Source: Pedobacter sp014947265 (GTDB taxonomy: Bacteria; Bacteroidota; Bacteroidia; Sphingobacteriales; Sphingobacteriaceae). From it: DNA of 64,000 nucleotides. The stretch lies in contig NZ_JADCNK010000011.1 of assembly GCF_014947265.1 (NCBI RefSeq), forward strand, positions 1 to 64,000, in the 5' to 3' direction. A program made the translations under genes and the position numbers. Of the stretch, positions 8,340-16,061 are shown piece by piece. How positions within the stretch are numbered: the stretch's first letter is position 1; the number at the start of each line of letters is the position of its first letter. Below the pieces are notes generated by a model. That model ran no database searches. It saw nothing but the letters and a program-made list of their open reading frames with translations, and was not told the origin of the DNA.

Positions 8340-9056
8340 ATGGAAAAGCAAAAAATAGGAATAACGGATCACGATTTATTAAACAATGGCGAGGTTAACC
8401 AATTGCTTGGTGCCGGTCCATCCAACTTAATCATCAAAGGAAATATCCTGCTGTTGATATTAATTGTTGCTATGGGCTGTTTGGCCTGGTATATTAAAAT
8501 TCCAGATACAGTTATTGGTGCCGCAACGTTAAAGCCAAGCCAGGCTGTAAGTGTGATAAGAACCGTAAACGACCTTACTGTGCAAAAACTTTTAAAAATT
8601 GATGGAGATATTGTAAAAGCAGGCGATACGGTATTTACAGCAAATGATGGTATGGTTTTCAGATCGGATAGCGCAGCCAAAGTTCTTTATTTAAGAAAAT
8701 TAAGTCGGGGCAGCACCGTTAAAAAAGGAACCCAGCTCGTTGCACTTTTACCTGTAAATCAAAATATCGAAATTTTAACCTACGTGCCGGTTTCTGATTA
8801 TTCGAGGATTAAGTTAGGGCAAAAAGCAATAATAAGCATCGTAAGTGAATTTAACGGACTAGAAAAATTAACCGGGCACATAGAAGGCATTGCCATTCCT
8901 AAAGAGGGCGATAAGTTTGGTGTAGCAAGCATTAAACTTGATCAAAACGATTATAAACTAATATGTGATAAGCCCCAGATGTTGTATGCTGTTAAGGCAT
9001 TTACCAGTATTGTTTATGGCGAGTCGAATCTGATCAATCGATTATTTAAAAAATAA
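8340..9056 (+). CDS. Short HlyD-family periplasmic adaptor
   Basis: This 238-residue protein has one N-terminal membrane helix (about residues 32-54, IILIVAMGC-type hydrophobic run ending at WYIKIPD), then a lipoyl-like region (VNDLTVQKLLKIDGDIVKAG) and a beta-barrel-like part (YVPVSDYSRIKLGQKAII). It is much shorter than typical HlyD/LcnD proteins because the long coiled-coil hairpin is missing. I chose the ATG at 8340, 1 nt after the exporter stop; an in-frame GTG at 8331 would overlap the exporter. It likely links the C39 exporter to the periplasm. The gene ends with TAATG, sharing one base with lanC. Confidence 0.8.
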   Translation: MEKQKIGITDHDLLNNGEVNQLLGAGPSNLIIKGNILLLILIVAMGCLAWYIKIPDTVIGAATLKPSQAVSVIRTVNDLTVQKLLKIDGDIVKAGDTVFTANDGMVFRSDSAAKVLYLRKLSRGSTVKKGTQLVALLPVNQNIEILTYVPVSDYSRIKLGQKAIISIVSEFNGLEKLTGHIEGIAIPKEGDKFGVASIKLDQNDYKLICDKPQMLYAVKAFTSIVYGESNLINRLFKK

Positions 9057-10258
9057 TGCAGAACACTGTCCGGCACAAAAAAATTATCGAAAAACTCGAA
9101 ACGATAAATACTTATTTATCGTCGAAAAAACTTTCCGGGGATAATAATATCTCCCTTACTTCTGGCATAACGGGTGTTTGTTTATATTTTTATGAGTATA
9201 ATGCCTATGTAAAAAGTTTATCCTCCAAAAAAAGATTTACCCAGGCACTTTCGCGCAGTTACAAAATTGTCCAATTATCCGATGTTTTAGAAACTTCTTT
9301 TTCTGCCGGAATTTCTGGATGGGGCTGGCTAATTAAGCATACCGAGAAAAAGGGTAATATAAATGATAACCTTGATAACGAAATTGATGCTGTATTAGAC
9401 GAACAGCTTGATGTATTTTTATCAACTAATAATTATGATTTTCTGCACGGCGCTATAGGTATTGGGGTTTATTCTTTAAAAAGGGAACAGCCCGCCCGTA
9501 TTAAAAAAATTGTTCAGGCCCTTTACGATAATTGTATTGATGAAAATGATGAGGTGAAATGGAAAAGATTTGATCAATTTAACTACCGTGCAGATTTATA
9601 CGACTTTGGATTTGCCCATGGGGTAGCAGGTATTTTGGCCTTTCTACTCAAATGCCACGAAAAAGGTATTTGTTGTAACCTTATTGAAGGGCTGTTAAAA
9701 AAAGGCTTTAATTTTTATATAAACAACATTCAAACAGAAGATTATGATGCGGGCATTTTTCCAAATAAGGTATTAACAACCGATTATAAAAAAAGTGGCG
9801 CAGCACCGGCAATTACTATGCAGGGTTGGTGTTATGGCGATTTGGCAACCTGTTTAGTTCTTTTAAAAATCGCCAGATTATTTAACAATAAGGCTGATGA
9901 AAAAACAATAATGGATCTGCTATATCGGATAGCTAAAAGGCGGAGTTTTGATAAAAATAGGGTTATTGATGCCGGCTTTTGTCATGGCGCAAGTGGCATT
10001 GCTTATTTATACCTCAAAATCTGCTGTTTAATAAAGGATAATATGATGGAAAAGGAGCTTAAATATTGGATAAACTTACTCATATTGCCCCACGCAGTAA
10101 AAGGAAACTGTTTTGAATTTTACCTTGGCCCCAAATATGGCTTGGGCGAAGTTACCGGCCTATTAAATGGAACAGCGGGGGTAGGACTGGTCCTCTTAGC
10201 GTACCTTAGTAGGGATAACCAATTTAATCCGGACTGGGGAGAATGTTTAATGTTATAA
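9056..10258 (+). CDS. lanC: LanC-like lanthionine cyclase
   Basis: This 400-residue protein shows the repeated LanC barrel motifs: FLHGAIGIGVYSL, FAHGVAGILAFLL, GWCYGDLATCLVLLK and FCHGASGIAYLYLK. The Cys of GWCYGD and the Cys-His of FCHG are the three zinc ligands of the family, so the active site looks intact. LanC activates Cys thiols on zinc and adds them to dehydrated residues. Only some of the nearby precursors have Cys, so its role for the Cys-free ones is unclear. It is the last gene of the biosynthetic operon; no LanFEG-type immunity gene follows. Confidence 0.92.
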   Translation: MQNTVRHKKIIEKLETINTYLSSKKLSGDNNISLTSGITGVCLYFYEYNAYVKSLSSKKRFTQALSRSYKIVQLSDVLETSFSAGISGWGWLIKHTEKKGNINDNLDNEIDAVLDEQLDVFLSTNNYDFLHGAIGIGVYSLKREQPARIKKIVQALYDNCIDENDEVKWKRFDQFNYRADLYDFGFAHGVAGILAFLLKCHEKGICCNLIEGLLKKGFNFYINNIQTEDYDAGIFPNKVLTTDYKKSGAAPAITMQGWCYGDLATCLVLLKIARLFNNKADEKTIMDLLYRIAKRRSFDKNRVIDAGFCHGASGIAYLYLKICCLIKDNMMEKELKYWINLLILPHAVKGNCFEFYLGPKYGLGEVTGLLNGTAGVGLVLLAYLSRDNQFNPDWGECLML

Positions 10259-10989
10259 AAAGCAACCATATAACTGCTAGCACGCTTAAACAAGCACATT
10301 TTATTCGTATAGTCTTCCCTATCAATAATCCCTTAAAAAAGACAACCTTACCAACCAAACAACTTTTATTGGATTCGATCTGATCACTATCGAAATAACT
10401 TGGAGTTATCGCAGACAAAGCCGCCAAATATTCTGCGAGTTCAAATTTTTATTTAAAAACAGCTGCCCGTTTCGCTATTTTCTGTCATCTCTTTCCATTG
10501 AAAAAATGCGATATCCAAGATTCATACTTTGTGATAACTCTAAACAAAGGGGATAACTTTCTGGAGATACAAGTTATCAGAGATAAATTTATATCTGTTA
10601 CTTTCTTGCTGAAGTATTGTTAAATTTGATTTATAATTGTTGTTCTTAAATAGATTTATTGGCGTGCATTTAGAGTGCATTATATTTTGTTGTTTATAAA
10701 TTGCTGTAAAATAGATATTTACATGATTTGGTTCGAAGGCCGTCCATTCCGCAATAAAGGCCTCAACTTTTTAAGTTGAGGCCTTTATGTTTTCTGGAAA
10801 CACAAAATTATCCTTTATTTCCGAAAGAAAAAGGCGAGCAGTTCTGTGAACAGATTATGGATACTCGTCAATTATGACTTAAAACTATTGATAAGTTGGT
10901 TAAGTGTGTAAGTGACAGAATTAGCATTTTTTCAGTAGTTTGCCTTGGAGCAATAGCCCGGTAGAAGGAATGTGAACGGCAGATAATGC
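10259..10989. other. Long non-coding interval after lanC
   Basis: I see no supported gene in these 731 bases. The stretch is A+T-rich with scattered stops in all frames. It holds a direct repeat GTGCAT-ttaga-GTGCAT near 10664-10680 and one very strong palindrome at 10754-10788. A short frame reading MIWFEGRPFRNK before the palindrome has no recognisable match and may be a gene remnant. Confidence 0.5.
10754..10788. terminator. 16-bp perfect palindrome, bidirectional terminator
   Basis: The arm ATAAAGGCCTCAACTT (10754-10769), loop TTT (10770-10772) and its exact reverse complement (10773-10788) form a 16-bp stem, followed by GTTTTC. The A/T ends suit termination on both strands. It lies between the lanC operon and the leftward lipoprotein gene, where convergent transcription would need stopping. 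Confidence 0.7.
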
Positions 10990-11514
10990 TTACCTATTTG
11001 CTGATTTTTTTTTCAACAGTTCTTCGTATGCAGGTCCCTGATCTTTTTCCGCACCATTAGTAATCTTTATTCCGGCTTTCTCAAACTCACTGATTAATCT
11101 TTTATCGAAATCTGCGATGTATGATGCAAATGATAAAGAATCTTTTTGTTCAGGAATTGTTTTAAAAGGAATATTCGGTTCTTTAAACCTGTGCAAAATG
11201 GCTTTAGTACTATCGTTTCCTTCCAAAAGAATAGAGTCGCCGTAGTTTGTAATCTTGGCTATATAATCCTTGGTAAGGTATTTTAAGGAATCATTTTCTA
11301 TTTTATAAGGAAGTTTGAACCGGCCCACTTTCTGATTATAGAAAACTACATTTTGCGAATCAATATCAAATTCGCTATATCCATTTGCTGTGGAAAACCG
11401 ATGCCATTTTCCGATCAGTAATTTTTTATTTCCATCTATATTTTTAGGATTTGGCGAATTGCAGGAGGAAACGATAAAAATGAAAAAAGCAAGGAAATAA
11501 AATATGGATCTCAT
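10990..11514 (-). CDS. Unknown lipoprotein
   Basis: This 174-residue protein starts with a lipoprotein signal peptide whose lipobox ends IVSSC near residue 18, so it should be anchored in an envelope membrane. The body begins LLIGKWHRFST and is rich in predicted beta-strands, resembling small lipocalin-like Bacteroidota lipoproteins, and ends with a charged helix. I do not recognise a specific family. It stands between the palindromes at 10754 and 11582, so it is likely a single-gene unit. It is not a convincing TssQ, because the core looks beta-rich and a xylanase gene separates it from the T6SS genes. Confidence 0.7.
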   Translation of the reverse strand: MRSIFYFLAFFIFIVSSCNSPNPKNIDGNKKLLIGKWHRFSTANGYSEFDIDSQNVVFYNQKVGRFKLPYKIENDSLKYLTKDYIAKITNYGDSILLEGNDSTKAILHRFKEPNIPFKTIPEQKDSLSFASYIADFDKRLISEFEKAGIKITNGAEKDQGPAYEELLKKKSANR

Positions 11515-11581
11515 GGTAACTAATTGTTAAATAATATTAAAAGCATTTTTAATCCAGGTAGTGATGAGGATTACCTACAGT

Positions 11582-11616
11582 ACATTACTGCCCGGCTTAT
11601 TGCCGGGCAGTAATGT
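11582..11616. terminator. 15-bp perfect palindrome downstream of the xylanase
   Basis: The arm ACATTACTGCCCGGC (11582-11596), loop TTATT and its exact reverse complement (11602-11616) form a G+C-rich 15-bp hairpin 25 bases past the xylanase stop codon. There is no T-run on the minus strand, so it may be a terminator or a 3'-end stabiliser. A second, weaker inverted repeat (GGTA...TACC) lies just beyond it. Confidence 0.65.
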
Positions 11617-11641
11617 GGTTATAACCGTTTTAAACAAATGT

Positions 11642-12400
11642 TTACTGTGCCCAAATGGTACAGTTGATATTGCCATTGGTATTAGAGCCCCATGTTTCTG
11701 AAACCATAATTGCAGGAATATTTAACTGACCAAGCGTATATCCGTAACTTTGCCATTTGTTGTAGTGGTTGGCAAAAGTAATGACATGATTCTGTCCGGT
11801 AGAAGTTTTTGTAACCCTGGAGCTATAAATCTGCCTGAAACCGTCACCACCGTCGATATTTTTACCTGTCATCCATCGGGTCCATACGTTATAAGCTGCA
11901 CCATCGGAGTTAAATGTCCCCAGGAAAGTACCGGTATGAGGTGAAACCGAACCCCAGGTTTCATTCACATAATACTCATAATAAGGGCTTCTGCTCCATC
12001 CGTACCAGCCAAAAGTACCACCTCCGGAGTTTGAATAAGTGCTCAGGTTATAGCCTATTTTATAGGTTTTTGACCCTACCGAATAACCTTTACCGCAAGT
12101 AAAATTACCATTAAATCCGTTCCAGTTAATGCTGTAATTTCCGGCAGCACCATTGGCATAATTGACTGTGCCGGTTGCGCCGTCACTCTTCCAAAGCGAC
12201 CAAAAGAAGCCGTTATTTGTACCAGATTGGTAGGTTTCTACCGTTGCGCCTGGTTTCGTAGAAGCAGTAACTGGCACTGGCGCCATCTTTTCTTCTTTTT
12301 TACAGCCTGTTAAACATGCAGCGCTTGCAAACACGATGGTTGCAGCCACAACAAAAGTAACCTTCCTGGTTACACTTGTCAGTGAGTTTTGTTTTTTCAT
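11642..12400 (-). CDS. GH11 endo-1,4-beta-xylanase, lipoprotein
   Basis: This 252-residue protein has a signal peptide with a lipobox at LTGC (Cys33), a linker, and one GH11 domain from about residue 58 to the end. Recognisable GH11 blocks are NGFFWSLW, NYSINWNG, GWYGWSRSPYYEYYVNE, the thumb-like SSRVTKTSTGQNHVITFANH and MVSETWG. The two catalytic glutamates fit E142 (YEYY, nucleophile) and E235 (SETWG, acid/base). Being lipid-anchored, it would cut xylan at the cell surface. It is a single gene between the RiPP cluster and the T6SS, with no carbohydrate-uptake (SusCD) genes nearby. Confidence 0.93.
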   Translation of the reverse strand: MKKQNSLTSVTRKVTFVVAATIVFASAACLTGCKKEEKMAPVPVTASTKPGATVETYQSGTNNGFFWSLWKSDGATGTVNYANGAAGNYSINWNGFNGNFTCGKGYSVGSKTYKIGYNLSTYSNSGGGTFGWYGWSRSPYYEYYVNETWGSVSPHTGTFLGTFNSDGAAYNVWTRWMTGKNIDGGDGFRQIYSSRVTKTSTGQNHVITFANHYNKWQSYGYTLGQLNIPAIMVSETWGSNTNGNINCTIWAQ

Positions 12401-12679
12401 ATAATGATATTGGTTAGGGAAGCAAAGTAAATGTATTTAGGTCTGATGAATGACTAATAATCGACAAATTTGTAATACAAATGTTCATACTACGATTGTC
12501 TTCTTTGTTTTATAGTGCTGTGGCCGTTTCATCTTGCCTTTATTTGTCATTGATGCAAAGCAGATGTGAGCGTGGAATGATAAAAAAGCAAGATCGCTGT
12601 TCAAAACCGTTGATTATAGGGAAGATTAGCACAAAAGACCAGGATGAAGATCGGTGGAGAGCTTTTAATTTATATGTGC
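12401..12679. other. Intergenic region upstream of the xylanase gene
   Basis: This stretch should hold the promoter of the leftward xylanase gene. I see only a near match to the Bacteroidota -7 element (TTACTTTG, minus strand, about 12422-12429), so I do not claim a promoter. A rightward 77-codon frame from 12481 has no family signature and runs into the tssK terminator; I treat it as chance. Confidence 0.4.
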
Positions 12680-12712
12680 AAAAAAAGCCGTACCCGGTTA
12701 TGGGTACAGCTT
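12680..12712 (-). terminator. Intrinsic terminator of the tssN-tssK operon
   Basis: Read on the minus strand, AAGCTGTACCC pairs with GGGTACGGCTT across an ATAACC loop (11 pairs, one a G-U wobble) and is followed by a run of seven T. This is a textbook intrinsic terminator 30 bases past the tssK stop. Confidence 0.85.
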
Positions 12713-12741
12713 AATTACAAAATTTACTCCGAGAAATAATT

Positions 12742-13881
12742 TTAATCCAGCAAAGTCCAGGTTTTTCTGGCTTGTACCTGTTGTACAACCTGCTGTTCGG
12801 CAACCACAATATTTTCCTTGCGTTGCCCGATATATTCTAATCCACTCAATTTATTCCAGAGGGCTACCAACACATTCATAAATTCGTTGGCCATTACCAT
12901 GCTGTTGTTAATCTGTTTATGATCGTAAACCAATTCAATGGTTTTAGCTAAAAGCTCTTCAAAGTTTCCTGGAGTTACATCTTTCCACTCGTAAAAATAT
13001 TTAAGCAGTTCTTCCCGTTCACGCGGATCAATCAGTTTTATAGCTGTAAAAAAGATATGTGCCAAACTGGAAAAATAACCAGTTAAAACAACCGGCGATT
13101 CGCGGTGTGCAATGTTTCGGTATTCGTAAAATAAACCTGCAATATAATCTACAATCTTCTCAGAAATCAGACGGATATTCTTGCCAAGAGGAGTGATATT
13201 ATCGCGGCCTGCTGTTTTATCAATAATCTTAAATGCGGCCAATTGTAAATCATTCAATAAAACACTGAATGACTCATAATATCTGATTAACGCCGGATGG
13301 CTTGTTATGGTTGAGCTTGGCGGGATATAATTATTGTTGATCGATAATCTGCCGTTCTCATAATAAACCTGTCCAATTGTTAGAAAATAGCTGTCTGCTG
13401 TTTGCGAATTCACTTCACTTTCTGGTAAAACAGCGATGGAATAGCTTTTAGTTAGTTCAGGGTAGCGAATCGGGCTTTCTTCAGGATTTGGTGTGCCAGC
13501 GGGCGCCCGGTTAAACGGACTCACTACCAATAAAATAAAGTAGTTACGCGGCTCCGACTGCCCAAAATAGTGGTTGTGTACCAGCGTATCCATATTATCA
13601 GATTGTACTATGTCAATGTGGCAACCTTCAGGTGTAATGGCATTACAATACCTTACCCTCACCTCGATATGGTTAGTTGCTTTTTCGATAATTTCGATAT
13701 CATGCGAACTTTTATAACCCGAAAAAGGGGGTAAAAATCCGTAATTGCTATTGTTTAAATGTAGAGAGGCGGCATCGCGTACAAAGTCCTGCAAGTAGAG
13801 ATCACTCAAGGTAAAATGATCACTGGAGAGCTTCATGCCATTAATCCAGTTAATGGATTTATATTTTAGCGGCTTTATCAT
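12742..13881 (-). CDS. tssK: T6SS baseplate protein TssK
   Basis: This 379-residue protein begins IKPLKYKSINWINGMKLS, matching the TssK start pattern in which the protein shell binds the TssFG baseplate wedge, with the usual NWINGMKLSSDHF block. TssK links the baseplate to the membrane complex in the cytoplasm. Here that membrane complex is TssN/O/P/R rather than TssJLM. It lies 22 nt downstream of tssN in the same leftward operon and is followed by an intrinsic terminator. The assignment rests on length, the N-terminal motif and its neighbours. Confidence 0.85.
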   Translation of the reverse strand: MIKPLKYKSINWINGMKLSSDHFTLSDLYLQDFVRDAASLHLNNSNYGFLPPFSGYKSSHDIEIIEKATNHIEVRVRYCNAITPEGCHIDIVQSDNMDTLVHNHYFGQSEPRNYFILLVVSPFNRAPAGTPNPEESPIRYPELTKSYSIAVLPESEVNSQTADSYFLTIGQVYYENGRLSINNNYIPPSSTITSHPALIRYYESFSVLLNDLQLAAFKIIDKTAGRDNITPLGKNIRLISEKIVDYIAGLFYEYRNIAHRESPVVLTGYFSSLAHIFFTAIKLIDPREREELLKYFYEWKDVTPGNFEELLAKTIELVYDHKQINNSMVMANEFMNVLVALWNKLSGLEYIGQRKENIVVAEQQVVQQVQARKTWTLLD

Positions 13882-13903
13882 GGTAGATGTTTTTAATTAT
13901 AGA

Positions 13904-14797
13904 TTAGATAAAGATAGCACTTTCTCCAACTTCATTTGGTTTGTTAATATTTTCAGATACCCGTTTAGCATAAATCGTCATTTTTTCGGTAATGCCGTTT
14001 TCAATAATATCCAGATCCGGATCAATAAAGATATTCCGTTTAAAGAAGGAAGTTTTAATAAAGAAAATCCATTTATAATTTTCCATATCGTCGCTCCTGA
14101 ATTCCACCGGACTTTTGGCAAACTTTAAATTATAATCATCTATAAACTTGTGGAACCAGATACCGAAGTTCATGTTTTCTACCGCTTTTACCTTTACTTT
14201 CAATGGCTCAGGATCACTGCTTTTTTTATAAAGCTCAAGTTCCAATACCAATAAACGGTTAAAGTCTACGTGGTCCATGTTAATATCCAGTGGCGTATCA
14301 GGATATCTCCAAATTTTGTAAATTTCTGATGGAATCTCCAATAAGGAAACATAAGCCCACCAAAAAATAAGTGGCACAAAGAAACAGGCAATACTGCCCG
14401 CGCCGAACCACCCAAAATTTACCGCACTTAACCAGTTAAAGGCCAGTTGAAATAAATAAACAGATAAAATGGTCGAAATTAATGTGGCAAAAAAGATAAA
14501 AACTTTACGCTCCAGCATATCCTTCGGGTAGTATTTGGTTAACAGGTAAACGAAAACCGTTCCCATTAAAAGGTAAAAGATACAGCAGATAATGTATCCC
14601 CAGGGCATAAAATTGAAGTTTAGAAAGCCTAAAAACCCCGGGATGGCCAAAATAATGCCAATTAACAGAACACTTACGATGAGTCGTTTGTTATTGAGAA
14701 ACTGGTTCTTCTTGTTAATGATAGAAAGCACCGCTGTTGATACCATGAAAATCAGCGGGAATAAGAGAAAGCGGATAAAAAATGATTGAACGTCCAT
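13904..14797 (-). CDS. tssN: T6SS membrane protein TssN
   Basis: This 297-residue inner-membrane protein has about five transmembrane helices in the first 160 residues and then a soluble cytoplasmic domain beginning near EIPSEIYKIWRYPD. This is the arrangement of TssN, a component found only in Bacteroidota subtype-iii T6SS, where it helps replace the missing TssJLM complex. It is the first gene of the leftward tssN-tssK operon, and the candidate promoter at 14824-14831 would leave a leader of about 20 nt. Confidence 0.85.
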   Translation of the reverse strand: MDVQSFFIRFLLFPLIFMVSTAVLSIINKKNQFLNNKRLIVSVLLIGIILAIPGFLGFLNFNFMPWGYIICCIFYLLMGTVFVYLLTKYYPKDMLERKVFIFFATLISTILSVYLFQLAFNWLSAVNFGWFGAGSIACFFVPLIFWWAYVSLLEIPSEIYKIWRYPDTPLDINMDHVDFNRLLVLELELYKKSSDPEPLKVKVKAVENMNFGIWFHKFIDDYNLKFAKSPVEFRSDDMENYKWIFFIKTSFFKRNIFIDPDLDIIENGITEKMTIYAKRVSENINKPNEVGESAIFI

Positions 14798-14823
14798 TAA
14801 ATTTTTATAGATGTGATGTACTA

Positions 14824-14831
14824 CAAATATA
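14824..14831 (-). promoter_or_regulatory. Bacteroidota -7 promoter element for tssN
   Basis: On the minus strand this reads TATATTTG, an exact match to the Bacteroidota consensus TAnnTTTG. Transcription would start near 14817, about 20 nt before the tssN start. No clear -33 TTG is visible at the right spacing, so strength is uncertain. Confidence 0.55.
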
Positions 14832-14912
14832 GTATCTTAGTATTTGATTATAATTGTTATTTTTTTGATAATTAAAATTTAACCTATAACAAAAATGAAG
14901 CCTTAAAGTTTA

Positions 14913-15851
14913 ATGAAAAAAGAAACTTTGATTAATAACGAACTATTTACAGATTATAAGGCCGTTGCCCACGCTGCCGACCTGATAGAACGTAAGGTGG
15001 TTGATGCCGATCGGATCGAAATTATCCCATTGGGACCTGATAAACGTGCATTTGCGAAAGATATCGAGGTTGCCACAACTTATTATTCTGAAAAAAGAAG
15101 ACAAGATCGCATCCGCATCAATACCAACCGCGAAGGCTTGTATGATATGCTCCCCGAAGGACTTTTTCACCGTCCGCCAACCGGTAGTGCAGGCATGGAC
15201 GAGGAATCGATGATTAAAGACATCAGAGACAGGAGGGAGGAAGAAAAAGAGGCCAGGTTATTTTTTACACCTTTTGATGCCGAGATCAATTATGTAAGAA
15301 TTATGACCGAGCTATATGAGAATATGCTCGATAAAAAAACAACCTATTCCGATTTAAGTCAGATTTTTGAATTTGGCTGGGATGAGTTTAATCTGCTCAA
15401 TAAAGAGCAGAGTATTATCTGGATGCACCTGCTGCCTGAGATCCAGCAGAAACGAAACGACATCGATTTTGTATCGAAGGTGCTAACCGCATTATTTAAC
15501 CTGCCCCTTACTATTGTGGATGCCACCGCTAATATTGCCCCGGTAAAAATCGCAGAAGGAATGCAGATGCAGTTGGGCGGGAGTGCGCTGGGTATCGATA
15601 CCATCATAGGCGATAGTTTTATGCCCGAAAATGAAGCGTATAACATTAATATTGGCCCTACTTTTCCACAGGAATTGATTAAATTTATCCCCGGACAGAA
15701 AAACAGGGCCATTCTGGATATGGCTATCAGTTATTTGATGCCTGTTGATGCCGAAGTAAATGTAGAGCTCCTTACCGCAGCCGATTATCAGGAAACAGTA
15801 TTGAGCGAGGGTGGTGAAAGTGCTTATTTAGGTTATACGGTTTATCTTTAA
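14913..15851 (+). CDS. tssG: T6SS baseplate protein TssG
   Basis: This 312-residue protein contains REGLYDMLPEGLFHRPP and a following acidic/basic helix (MIKDIRDRREEEKEAR), which match the Bacteroidota TssG family. TssG and TssF form the baseplate wedge that docks on TssK. It is transcribed alone, divergently from tssN and convergently with tssF. Splitting tssG from tssF is unusual compared with proteobacterial clusters, where the two are adjacent on the same strand. Confidence 0.8.
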   Translation: MKKETLINNELFTDYKAVAHAADLIERKVVDADRIEIIPLGPDKRAFAKDIEVATTYYSEKRRQDRIRINTNREGLYDMLPEGLFHRPPTGSAGMDEESMIKDIRDRREEEKEARLFFTPFDAEINYVRIMTELYENMLDKKTTYSDLSQIFEFGWDEFNLLNKEQSIIWMHLLPEIQQKRNDIDFVSKVLTALFNLPLTIVDATANIAPVKIAEGMQMQLGGSALGIDTIIGDSFMPENEAYNINIGPTFPQELIKFIPGQKNRAILDMAISYLMPVDAEVNVELLTAADYQETVLSEGGESAYLGYTVYL

Positions 15852-15869
15852 ATAATAATGGCCTGCAGG

Positions 15870-16040
15870 AAAACCGAAGGAGGTTGCCCTTGCGAGGCAT
15901 CAAACAATTCTACACGATCGAACTTTCATAATACCGTCGAAGAGTGCAAGGAAATCAAGAACCACAATTGCTCAGCGAAGCTAAATTTGTCTAAATAGAT
16001 CTCTCCATTCCACTACGTTCCAGTTGAGATGACGGTATTT
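15870..16040. repeat. Degenerate intergenic repeat between tssG and tssF
   Basis: This region includes TTGCGAGGCATCAAACAATTC-like sequence near 15889-15910 and ATCTCTCCATTCCACTACG at 15998-16016 running into GAGATGACGG. These are degenerate relatives of the palindromic intergenic repeats at 60536-60852 (GTCATTTCGA..., AAGATTTCTCCACTGCGG). It fills the space between the convergent genes tssG and tssF and may serve as a transcription barrier. The consensus and copy number in the genome cannot be seen here. Confidence 0.5.
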
Positions 16041-16061
16041 ATTTTAAGTCCTATCACAACC

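Noticed and set aside
10730..10755. TTTGGTTCGAAGGCCGTCC resembles the 3' arm of a tRNA and a possible attachment site
   Set aside because: The T-arm would not pair (G opposite G at the loop-closing position), and no acceptor stem or anticodon arm is found upstream.
10990..11514. The lipoprotein as the missing TssQ
   Set aside because: It looks beta-rich and lipocalin-like, lies beyond a xylanase gene and is separated by strong palindromes from the T6SS genes.
12481..12714. A rightward 77-codon frame opposite the tssK terminator region
   Set aside because: It runs through the terminator hairpin, has no family signature and its codon pattern looks random.
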